64,000 nucleotides of DNA from contig OX345639.1 in the NCBI GenBank assembly GCA_947044365.1, positions 124,001 to 188,000 on the forward strand, in the 5' to 3' direction. This DNA comes from Petrosia ficiformis (taxonomy: Eukaryota; Porifera; Demospongiae; Haplosclerida; Petrosiidae). The position numbers were made by a program, and so were the translations under genes. This document shows, one piece after another, positions 50,445-63,900 of the stretch (its first letter is position 1; each line of letters begins with the position of its first letter). The notes under the pieces were generated by a model. That model made no database searches and was not told the DNA's origin. It saw only the letters and a list, made by a program, of their open reading frames with translations.

Positions 50445-53400
50445 ATAGATGGACATACAGATAGATAGATTTATATTTACATTTAACAGAGCAAATCCTA
50501 TAGCCTTGTTAGGATAGTAAGGTGTAACAACACCATCTTTACCAATGAATCTAGGAGGTCTAATTTGTACAATGTCCACATCACCAACCTTCGTTTTCCT
50601 GTAATAATTAATTATAAATAATTGAAGGTTACAGTGTTAATTATACCTTGTAACAAATTGTAAAGTTCCACTAGTCAAATCAATAAGACCTCCAGCTGGT
50701 CGGACAAGAAGTCCCACCAGACCTCGTCCAGTTCCCTTCAATAAACCAAATGCACCTTCCTCTTTAATTCCTTTAAGTGGTTGGACAACAACACCCGTCA
50801 CACCCTCTGCTACATTCTATATATAACAAGGTCTGAATCCCATACTTGTATACAAAAGACAGATTCCAATACCTTGAAAAATCCCCCAAACTTAGACCCC
50901 AGTTTATTAGACTTGACCTTTTCTTGTTGTCTTCTGTCAATAAAGTCATCATCAAATGTAAGTTTAGCAAATACATCACCAAATGCACCAGTAATACGAG
51001 CACCAGCACCAGTTAGTCCACCTGTATGTCATGTGACATTAGTATGTATGTACATAAGTATTAATGTACAATACAAATATTATATTAAATGAACATTAGA
51101 TGGTTTCACCAACCTACAGTTCCTCCAAAGAAACTTTTTAATCCAATCCCAAGACCCTCTGCAAACTCTTCAGGTCCCAATACGCTACCCTATGATGTCA
51201 TATGACATCACATTTATTAATTATTATAACATAATTAATACCTTTATAGGTTCATAGAACAAATCAAATGTTCCTGCAACCACACCTCTTACAATATTAA
51301 CAGGATTACCCAATACATCTAGACCTAGGATAATAGTATGGATTTGAACTAGACCCTATAAAAATTAATAATAATAATAATAATAATAATAATGTCATAT
51401 CATACTTGTGTTCTATAATGTTTTATAAATAGATCAATCAATTTACTCCATGTAACAGCAATATATTCCAAATGAAATAAACTGAAACTAATCATACAAT
51501 AATTAATTATTAATAACTATTAATTAAACCACACCCACCTCATTTCTGCTTCCTGTACTGAAGTAAGGATTACTCCTAATGAATGGAGAAATAGCTGTAG
51601 AAATCTATCACCAACACTCTGTTCTTTATCTAGCTTATGTCGTCCAACACTACGTATGTTAAAACTAAGTGTGATCTACAAAGAGAATAATATAGATATA
51701 TACATACATATATACATAGATACATAGATACATACGCACATACATACATACATACAGATGCAGACACACACACAGACACAGACACACAGACACAGTCACA
51801 GACACAGACACACAGACACATACCTTTATTGGTGACAAGTGGAGTACATCAAAGAAATTCCTTTTCACAGCTTCATCTGCAGTCTACGATAATTAATTAA
51901 TATTATAATTAGAGGGACAATTCCTCATTATTCTCACAGTTGGTAATATAATCTTTTGAAGCGTCTGCCCAGTGAACTCAATATCATTCTCAACATACTG
52001 TGCCTACAGTAAACAATAATAATAATAATAATAATAATAGACCACACCCACTTACTTCTAATAATGAACTACTATCGGATAGTGAAAATAGATCAAGTAG
52101 TGACAATACAAATCCCAAGTCCACATTAACAGCCATCTTCTGTACCAGTACATGGACATACCTGAACAATATAATTAAAATTAATTAACTATTAAATTAT
52201 TAATTAATAACTAACTTGAAGTGATTAACATTGGGTTGATCAGTTCGTCTAATAATAACACTTGCTTCAACAAATGGCTTAGGTTCTGTAATAAAGTCAC
52301 ATGACAGGTCACATGATTGTTTGTAATATCACATGACTAACCTAATGTTGAAGCTACAGTTGGTGGAGGTGGAAGAGGATACAGCATTTGAGGATATACA
52401 GAAAATGGGAGCTGGTTATCAATCTATTGATGGATACATATGTACATAGATTGATAGATAGATAGATGGGCAGACAGATAGATAGATAGATAGATAGATA
52501 CGTACATACATGACAAACAAAGATGGCTACATACTTGCACATAACCAATTTTTGCTTGTACTGAAAAATCTTTTTTTGATACACCAGCTCTTAACTCGAC
52601 ACCTTCATAGCGAGTACGTCTAAGAGCACCTTTAAGTGGAGTAAACATTTTCATAGTCTCTAGATTAACCTAAAAAAATATATATATATATATTAATAAT
52701 AATAATAATAATAATTGAATATCAACATCAACATACACAAAGATCTTTGTGTCGTAAATCTTTTTGATTCTTTAGATATGCTTCTTCAAGTAAAGCTATT
52801 ACTGTATTATTAAGTGTTTTCCAATGACCTCTCCTTCTGGCAACCTGCCATATAACCCCTGACCTGTTAGTAAATAATATTGTTAGTATATACATAATAT
52901 ACTGTTAGTACATAATATACTGTTAGTACATAATATACTGTTAGTAAATAATATACTGTTAGTACATAATATACTGTTAGTAAATAATATACTGTTAGTA
53001 CATAATATACTGTTAGTACATAATATACTGTTAGTACATAATATACTGTTGGTAAACAGTACTGTGTGATATTCAAGATGTTAAATAAACCATAGTGTGA
53101 TAGTAATAAACAAGATAGGTAATATAAACAATATTATAATAAACAAACAATTGTTAGTAAAGAAGACTCACTGCGTCACTCCAATATATGCCACTTCTCT
53201 TTTCCTGTTATTATCTACTAAAGATAACCCTATAGATCGTATAGATAATGATATCTCTATCATGTTTTTAGCAACACCATCAGCAGCTTTGATACGATCA
53301 ATCACACCCTCTTCATTAGTAAATACAACAACTCTTTGTAGTTCATCAATAAATGATTTCCAATGACCTCTAGTAGTAGGTTTATTATGAGTGTGTGGTA

Positions 53401-55536
53401 TTCTTCTACCTCCTGAAATATAGGTAATAAAGATACCACTATTAATATGATTACTAAAATCTTTACTATCTTCAACTGAAACAAGACTTTCTGATAATCT
53501 TTCCTTAGATTCCACTGATAACCACATCTCATTAGATGATGAAGGAGAAGTAAGTGATGGAAAATGACCTGTTCCACCAAACCTGTTATAATTAAACCAG
53601 TCAAACCAGTTTTACTAGTATATATGAAACATGTGTATTACCTGCTAGGTCCTAATGAAGGCATAAATGACATGGTACCTCCTGGTTCAACATCAATATT
53701 AAATGACCCCTGACCATCCTATTATAATAATATGTATATGTGTATAATTATACACATTTAATCATATCATATCTTACCTTAGTGATGTCAAGTGATTTAG
53801 AAACCTTTGTTCCTTTTAGTCCCCATTTTAATGATCTATTAGCAGTAGGGTCATCCCATGTATACATGATAGTCTCACCTGACTTAACAGAATACCATGG
53901 TAATGACTCTCTACTATATAATAAAATGTAATTACTGGAGACCACACCCCTTGTTAACTTACTTTTCATCCTGTCGAAACATTAGAGTGAGATTAGGAAA
54001 TAGATTAATAATACGAACAGGAGTACACCCCTCAAAATAGGAGGATATTGTAATGACATTTGTACTTCCAGTCTCTTGCACTTCTACACACAATGCTGTT
54101 GGCTACATATACAATATATCATATATAACATATTAAATTCATTAATTATTATTATACCTCTGTCTTTAGTTTCAATACAATGGAGTCTGAAGTCTTATAA
54201 TTAAATAGAACACTGTTCTTATTCTCAATCCTTAGTAATATCCGGTTTGTGTCTGTCAATGGCCAGAATGGGATCAGGTCTCCTTTAGGAATGATCACAT
54301 CCTCTCCTTTCTCTTCCAGTACATGTAAATCAATCTAATTATACAACATACACACACAACATAGTATAGTATGTATCATTATTAAATTAACATTGTTAGT
54401 TACAGTACATGTATATATAGTGACTCACATTTGTTTGATTCACTAGTAGGTAGTATGGAGTGATTACTACTAGTTTTGATAGAGTGAATTTAGCCAATTG
54501 TACTCCCACACCAAACTATATAATAAATGTGAACTCAATAGAATAACTTTGGAAAACATGACTACACATCAATGATATTACATACACAATACATGTACAT
54601 ACATACATACATATACATAAGTACATAGATACATACATACATACACATATACATACATAAGTTCATACATACATTAGTACATATTTGTACATACATGTAC
54701 ATACATGAATATGAATATAATTATGTACATACATGTAGATACCAGGCATTTGTAAGGACTTATGTAAAGTACAAGTACTACTAGTGAATGTACTTAAGTA
54801 CATTTGAAAGTATTTAAGTACAAGTACAAGTACAAATGCTTCTAGCTGAAGTTAAAGCATTAGTAATTGGCACTTAAGTATTGTGATGTGAAAGTTTGAC
54901 CTTGTAACTTATGGTTGTGATATATCATTACATGTGATAAACTATTACATACTTGGTAAGTACAGGTTTCACTGAGTTTAGATGAGACACGCCCACTTGT
55001 ACCCACAGCTTGTAATGAGAAAGCTCGTGACCATTCAGTTCTACTACCTCGTTTAGTATGATTTAATAAATGGATCTAATAAAGGGTATTAATTATATAT
55101 TATTAATAATGGGTGTGGTCTCACCTTACACTGTTTCTTATCCTCACATGATAATAATAATATCTTCTTGTTTGGAGGATGTTTAAATACATTACCACTT
55201 CTATCATCCTGAAGAAAAAAAATTATAACATACTGTATATCTATTTAATATAATTATACTTTATATTCAAGATGTAATCCAGTTTTATTAATCATCCAAA
55301 ATGGACAGTATACACTGAGACGATGATACCCTAAATCTTCATGTAATATACTTAATGCCTAATAGATGAAAAGTTATGTCACAATACATACATACATACA
55401 TGCATACATACATACATAAATACATACATATATACATATATACATACATTCATACATACATATATACATACATACATACATACATACATGCATACATACA
55501 TACATACATACATACATACATACATACATACATACA

Positions 55537-55570
<34 letters not shown>

Positions 55571-58500
55571 CATACATACATACATACATACATACATACA
55601 TACATACATACATACATACATACATAAATACATACATATATACATATATACATACATTCATACATACATATATACATACATACATACATACATACATACA
55701 TACATACATACATACATACATAGTCACATATTTCAGACATGGGGTTAATTACATTGCAATGTAATATATTACATTCTTATTACCTTATAAATGAGTATAA
55801 TTATTACTATAACTATTACTAATACCTCCTAAGTCAATGTAATATATTACTATTACCTTATAAATGAATGCACTAAAGTGCAGAACCCTCGCTAGCTACT
55901 GCTAAACAGCATGGCTTTAGAACAACTTTGCCTAAGTAACATATTGCAACAGCCAGGAACACACCATTCGTATCAACACTAAGAAGTCAGTAGTACATCA
56001 TGAATATGCAAATTATGGGGATAGCATGGCCGTCAGATCTCTTGAGAACTAGCGAATTTCTGGACAAAACTTCACAAATAGCTGTATAAACACTCGTTAG
56101 GACAATAGACAAAGCTCAAGAAACAAAGCTTCAAAGAGACAAAAGTTAGTGGTTCAGTGATTTCTGCTGACATCAGCAAAAACGAAAAAAATTCAAGATG
56201 GCGACAGATCGACAAGAATTTACACGGCTGTTTTTCTGCAACAAGATTAGATCAGAACAAATCTTTTAAATGTCGGCATTATGGATATATAGCATTTCAA
56301 CCATGTGTCAACAAATTAGTATCATCAGGTATTTGCAAAGATTATGTGGTAACACACAGACACAGACACACACACACACGAACCAACTACTATAACCCTC
56401 CGCCTACGCGCTCGGGTTAATTAGTATATTACTATTACTATTACTGTCTGATTCAGTGTTATTTCTCAAAAAACAGAATCAGTAAGTCTGCACCTTTTTG
56501 GCCGAGAACATTTCCCTCCAATACTAAAATCTCTCTATTGGCCCTACTATAAATAAACATATTCCATAAGGTCAATTACAATTACAATTACTACTACTAT
56601 TACCTCAACATTGATACTATATATTACTATTACTATTACTAATACTATAACCTCAATTTTTTAATTACCTATTATTATTACTATTACTTCGTGTCTGATT
56701 ATAGTGTCATACAGTGTAATGTAGTGTCATACAATGTAATGTAATGTCATACAATGTAATGTGGTATCATACAATGTAATGTAATGTCATACAGTGTAAT
56801 GTAGTGTCATACAATGTAATGTAGTGTCATACAATGTAATGTAGTATCATACAATGTAATGTAATGTCATACAGTGTAATGTAGTGTCATACAATGTAAT
56901 GTAGTATCATACAATGTAATGTAATGTCATACAGTGTAATGTAGTGTCATACAGTGTAATGTAGTGTCATACAGTGTAATATGTTATAAAGTATAATGTA
57001 GTGTCTTCAGATTGTATATTACTATTACTAATACTATTACTTGACTGTCTATTACTATTACCCCATGTCTGACATACATGTATACATACACACATCAATA
57101 TTATACACATATTATATATACAAACCACTTTAGAATGTCCCTTTCCAATTATAAATGTTATCTCTTCAGGAAGATCAGGTGGTAAGTTAATTCTACCACA
57201 CATCTCCTCTTCAGGAACCTAATATAATATTATTATGTGATTTTGAAGCAAAAATGTTAGTTTCATAGAACTACATGATTTAGCTATAATATAGTGATAA
57301 CACACATTAGTACTGAATCATTTAAAGTGCAGGTTTATTGAACAACTTCACTTCAGTATATACTTATTATACACACATTGTCTCTATTCAATTATGTACA
57401 GACTAGCTATTGTTACTATTGTTAATATTGTTGACTGTACTACAGTTTATATAATAATTGAATATCACAACTAAGATCAACCCATACAAGTGGTAGGGCA
57501 GGTAAACAGTGTTGCCAGATGGGAGGAGTAGCACTATGCTATTTTTGTTTCAAAATATGCTATCTTATCTAAAATTATGCTAAAATGTAAACATTGAGGA
57601 TTTCCTAGGTTTTCCTTTTTTTTTTGGTTACTTCTGCTTCAAAACAAAAAAGAAACTAAAACTTTTGTAAACTACTATTGTAGACTACTAACGGTACTAA
57701 CCACACCTCCTAATACTGTAACAGTAATATTAACAATTTTGCAATGCAATCAATGACGTTTTTGAAAGATTACAGATATTATTATTGGATGTTGCAAATA
57801 TTTTGAGTTATGCTAAAGATTATGCATTATAACAACCATTATGCCATAAATTATTCCAAAATGCACACTATGCATTTTCAATGCTAGATCATGTTCAATT
57901 ATGCTAAATCTAGCATAATATCTGCTAGTCTGGCAACACTCCAGGTAAAGCCCATACAACCTGCAGTAGGGGTATTCCCAGGTAAAGCCCCATACAACCT
58001 GCAGTAGGGGTATTCCCAGGTAAAGTCCCATACAACCTGCAGTGTCACTCTATACTACATTATAAATACTCCAGTCTCAATATATCTTTGTATTTCTCCT
58101 TCAATCATGAATACTTACTGTCCTAAATGTGATGCAGGTATTGAGGAAAGACAAAATAATAGAGCAAAGATATGTGCTGACTGTAAAAGAAAAGAGCAAG
58201 TCCTCAGACAGAATATAGGACTTAACGAAAACCAAATAGAAGCTGTAATTTATCATGTAACAGAAAAGACTTCTGAACAAGAAAGAGCGATTACTTCTAT
58301 TAGAAGAAATGAAATACCAGCTATGCAACAAAGAATTCAAGAAATATCAGAAGAACAGGCAAAGGAGAAAAGAGAAACAAATATTAAACAAAGAGAGATG
58401 CAAGAGGAGATCCATAAAATGAAATTACAATTATCTTGTCTTAAGAAACAAGTAGAAAAATCAGAAAATGAAAAAGATAAATCAAAAAATGAGATGGAAA

Positions 58501-59157
58501 CAATGAAACTACGACTCCAGCTTGAACAATTAAAAATGGGTCATGAAAGATTACAAATGACTCATAAAGAAAAGATGAAAGAATCTGAGCTGATGATACT
58601 ACGTACTACAAGAGATAACGAACAAGGAAGGAAAGAATATTTTGATGGACTCCTACAAAAAAATATTAGTCCTGAAGTGGCTGTTCAAGTAGTTCAATCG
58701 ATAGGTGGTACTAATTTTTACGACAGAGAGGAAGAACAGTCTACTATAGGAGTTGAGGAGTTGAATCGTGAAGAGGAAGATCGAGTTGATTGTCCGCTTC
58801 TAACAGAAAATCTTCCAACACAATGGACTAGACAAGTACGACATATACACACATCACCAAAATTCATGTGATGTACTTTGTTAATTAATGTGTATGGCTT
58901 TTTAATTAATTATTGTTGATATAAAGAAAATGTGTTGAGATTTATTTTACCTTTGTTATAAAATAGTAGAATAAATATGTTGTTGATTTTAAATATTATA
59001 TATACTTCATTTGTGTTCTATTTTAATTATTACTATAAATTTAATGTTGATGATTTATGTTGTGTTTTCCCATTATCAATTAATTAATTAATTAACTAAT
59101 GTTGTTGATTCTTATAATGACAGATTGGATAGCCATTCCAATGAATATATATTATAG

Positions 59158-59242
<85 letters not shown>

Positions 59243-60942
59243 TATATATATATCTTAGTCATCCTATACAACACAATACCATAACACATTAAAATCTGAT
59301 CATAACTCATAATAATAATATATAATAACTTGTAATATAATAACTTACAGTAATAAACAGAGCTGGAGGATGGGACAGATTAATACTATATAACTCCTGG
59401 GTATCACCGGGTTTGAGAGTAAAGGAATGTAATGATCCATCCTATAATACAGGATAAAGGACAGTGTATCATGTGATATCATTATATACCTCAGCCTCTA
59501 CTGTCATATCAAATGGTAGTAGATTTTGTATAATAGCAGGTGGATGAATATGAAATATATGATGAGCATATATTCCATCTGGTAATGTATTGTGTTTCTT
59601 ATAAGTCTCTTCTTCTACCAATACCTGTGTATGTATATAGGATATCATTATGAGTATGAGTGTGTGTGACTTACCTTGATATGGAAAGCAGCAGTACGAT
59701 CTCCTGGTAGAATACAGGTGGTATTAATTTGATCTTGATCTGGTTTTAATGTTTGCCACATGAAAGGAGGGTCACAAGGTTGAAGTCTAGATACATATTT
59801 AAATTATAACAGTAAATTATTATAAGACGTATTTACCCAAAATCTTTTGGTTGTAAACTAAGTTCAGCTGTAAAAACAACACCAAATGGTACAGAATATA
59901 CATCTCCTGGTAGAATATCACACTGGACTACTGGTTGAGACATTGGTAAACTGGCTAATAGTTCAACAGGTATCGTTAAGTGATTTTTAACCTATACAAA
60001 TGAGAATGTATATGTATATGTATGTCATTATGTCACAGAATATGAACCTGTACAGGAGACCTCACTATGATGGTTTTCTTAGCACCTGTTACACTGACCT
60101 CAACAACAATACCAGTTTTGGGAGCTAAGGACTCCTGTGTAATATATGTATGAGATAATGTACATACATGTTAATAATAATACATTACCTCTTTGGCTAG
60201 TAACTTATAGTAATATGATCCAGGTACATCAATAGTAACATTAGTTAAGTTATTATATTCTCTACCAATCTGTAATATAAATTATATGTACATGTTAATA
60301 TGTACATTAGTATATGTACATATAGTACATTACATATTGTACATTAGTATATGTACATATGGTACATTAGTATATGTACATATGGTACATTGGTATATGT
60401 ACATATGGTACCTTAGTATATGTACATATTGTACATTAGTATATGTAGTTTATGTACATATAGTACATTGGCATATTACATATGGTACATTGGTATATGT
60501 TAATATAGTAGATATGGTAATATATCTTACACTGAGGTCAATACTGTGTTCGTCTTTGGTAGACTGATTAATAATAGAAGCATATGATAAATGTCCTTTA
60601 TTCTTCAAATGAATCAGATCAATTGACTGATTATAAGACAATTTACAAAACTTTTTCCCTTCAAGTAACTGAAAACAATGTTAGACTATATCATATTACA
60701 TACATCATAGTGTATTACATAACATCATATTACATCATACTGCTCACTTTTACTGACATTCTTGGTTGTAGAAATAGATTAGTGTTAGGACCCAACTATT
60801 AGAAAGGAAGGAAGGTCATTAATTATTCATAGCCCCATAATGATGTCATTACTTTATTTATAACAGTAAATGGAGCACCAGTCAATGACTTAATATTCAC
60901 TTTACCCTCAACCTTCTTACCATACTCCTTAGTACATGACTA

Positions 60943-60975
<33 letters not shown>

Positions 60976-63900
60976 ATAATATAAATAAACCACACCCACC
61001 TCAGCCAAATCCTTGATAATTTGTATTGATGTTTTAGTGATAGTTAACTGTACAGGATCAGTAGCTGTTGCTGATATCACAAAGTCAGGTTCCGGAATCA
61101 ATGCTTCAGAACTGTCTACTGACATACTGGATGGAGATGAGGCTATGTTACGAGTCACCTGTGGATTAATAATATGATATGTGAATAAATAATGTGTTGC
61201 TATGGTAACCTCTGCATGTACACTCCAAGGTTTCAGAGACTCATTCTTGAGTACTAAAGGTTCTAGTAAGGGTTCCCACACAGAGAGCTGAGGATTAAAG
61301 TACGATGCTTCACATTGAGCCTCAGCTGTTACTCTTAACTGTACACAGGAAATAAACAAATGTTGTTGTAAACAATGTGTAGTGTTTTGTAAACAATGTA
61401 TACTATCTGTATGTATAATTATATTATAATACATGTACCACTATTAGTAAACAATCTGTATGTTTATATTATAATACATGTACCACTATTAGTAAACATT
61501 CAATATTGTTTGTAAACAATGTTCAGTGTTTGTATATAGTGTTTTGTAAACAATGTATACTATCTGTATGTATATATTATAATACACATACCACTATTAG
61601 TAAACATTCAATATTGTTTGTAAACAATGTTCAGTGTTTGTATATAGTGTTTTGTAAACAATGTATACTATCTGTATGTATAATTATATTATAATACATG
61701 TACCACTATTAGTAAACAATCTGTATGTATATATTATAATACATGTACCGCTATTAGTAAACATTCAATATTGTTTGTAAACAATGTTCAGTGTTTGTAT
61801 ATAGTGTTTTATAAACAATGTGTACTATCTGTATGTATATATTATAATACACATACCACTATTAGTAAACATTCAATATTGTTTGTAAACAATGTTCAGT
61901 GTTTGTATATAGTGTTTTGTAAACAATGTAAACTATCTGTATGTATAATTATATTATAATACATGTACCACTATTAGTAAACAATCTGTATGTATATATT
62001 ATAATACATGTACTATTATTAGTAAACATTCAATATTGTTTGTAAACAATGTTCAGTGTCTGTATAATTATAGTGTTTTGTAAATAATGTATACTACTAT
62101 TAGTAAATAATTATATTGTTTATAAACAACCTTTCCTGTCCAATCAAATGCTTGTATTACAGAATTAGCATTAACTGATAATACAGGTATAGCTGGAGAT
62201 CTCTCAGTAGCTTCGGTTTCTAATATCAGTTCAAATCCTTCAAGAGTTATTGTCAGCTGATATTAAAATGAATGATGAGATATCAATATTTAGTAATATT
62301 AATAATAATATTTCTTACAATCTCTTCTTTATCTTCATTAGATGTGTTCAACCGTTGAATAGTATTATCACTATGTAATGGAACTGTACAATTATAATAA
62401 TAATTATTATACTAATGATTATAATTAACATACCAGGTAATAAATACCAAAGAGAAGAGCCTATTAATGACTTATTTTTCCAAAGATCAGCTGGAGCTGG
62501 GGGAGGGCGTGGCTTCTCCTAATAAAATGGAATGGATTATAAATACTTACAAATATTATTATATTTCTGAACATACAGCACTCAATACTAGTGTCTTGAT
62601 AGCATGTAATATCAGTCTAATAATAGGAGGAGATAGCTTCAGTGACATAGGCTGTATATTACCATTAATATCAACAGCTAATATATTATCCAGGGGTCCT
62701 GAAGCAGTGAAAAACATTGAAGTAGGGAGTAATACCTAGAGAAATGACAAGGATTGTGAAGAGTAGATTGAGAATGAAGAGAGAGTCTTACAGCTGATGT
62801 AGCAGTATCTAAATCAAAGAAACCACAGGTAGTGACACCTAAATCAGCAATATTAAATGAAACTTGTTTAGTATTATTATTAGGATCAACTCGTAAATGA
62901 CAATATGCTGATATCTAGAGAAGAGGTTGAGTGGGGCAATAATTAGAGAAGATTAAAACATACATACCTTCATAATAAGTGCCTGAGGTTCTGTTGCCTC
63001 TTCAGTTTCAATAACAGCTATTCTAACATCTTTAATATGAGCATCAATCTTTATATAAGGAATGTTCAGTGGTTTACTGGACTCTTTACTATCCTGCTCT
63101 GGACTAGAAGGAACTGATAAGGCAGTTGAGACTGTCTCTTCATCTTTATTAAGTTGAGGTGGTTTTATATCACTAAATACATTCTTGAAATACTCAACCA
63201 TTGACTGTATAAATCCCAAATCACTCAGTAATAGTATATTACCAGCATCAATCAGTACTGTATTAAACGAATTTAATGTGTTCTAAATATAGTAACATGT
63301 ACAATATTAACTACTTTACTAATAATAGTAACATCTATTATTTGTAGTAGTTCAGTAACATCTATTATTAGTACTTATCATACAAATTCATGTATAAATA
63401 GTAACAACCTTATTAGTATCAGTTAATATTCTAAAAATAGAATTCTATTAATAGTAACAAAATCATACCTGAGTGTTCTTTTGATTGTTGAAAGTACTCT
63501 ACTTTGAAAATAGGTTTTGATATTTTACCAGTGTAAGCTTCTAGTGGATTACTTGTGAAGTGCTGCAAAACACGATTACTAAGAAAAGAGTGAATATTTA
63601 TCTATCTATCTATCTGTTTGCAGTACATGTATCTATCTCACCCGGTTTTTCTTCCTTGTCTCTCTTCCTGTTGATCAATCAATGCCATATCAGACACAAT
63701 AGCAGTCAAAGATATATCATCATTACTAAATATTTCAGTCTTTATTTCAGCAGATACTAGTTGAAAACTAGCTAATCCATATTGTAGTGATAATTCCTGA
63801 CAACCAGGTGACTCTGATGACTGGAAAATAGATTATAACTATGAATAATTAATAGACCACTGACAAATTCATTATTCCATTGACCCATCCATTAATGCAT

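Noticed and set aside
52867..53076. 69-codon Thr-Val-Tyr-Tyr-Val-Leu frame
   Set aside because: By-product of the 18-bp minisatellite.
55374..55748. Similar repeat-peptide frames in the CATA array
   Set aside because: Same artefact as above, inside a VPS13 intron.
61506..61959. Two 62-codon frames with nearly the same sequence
   Set aside because: They repeat because the underlying 265-bp DNA unit repeats inside a VPS13 intron.
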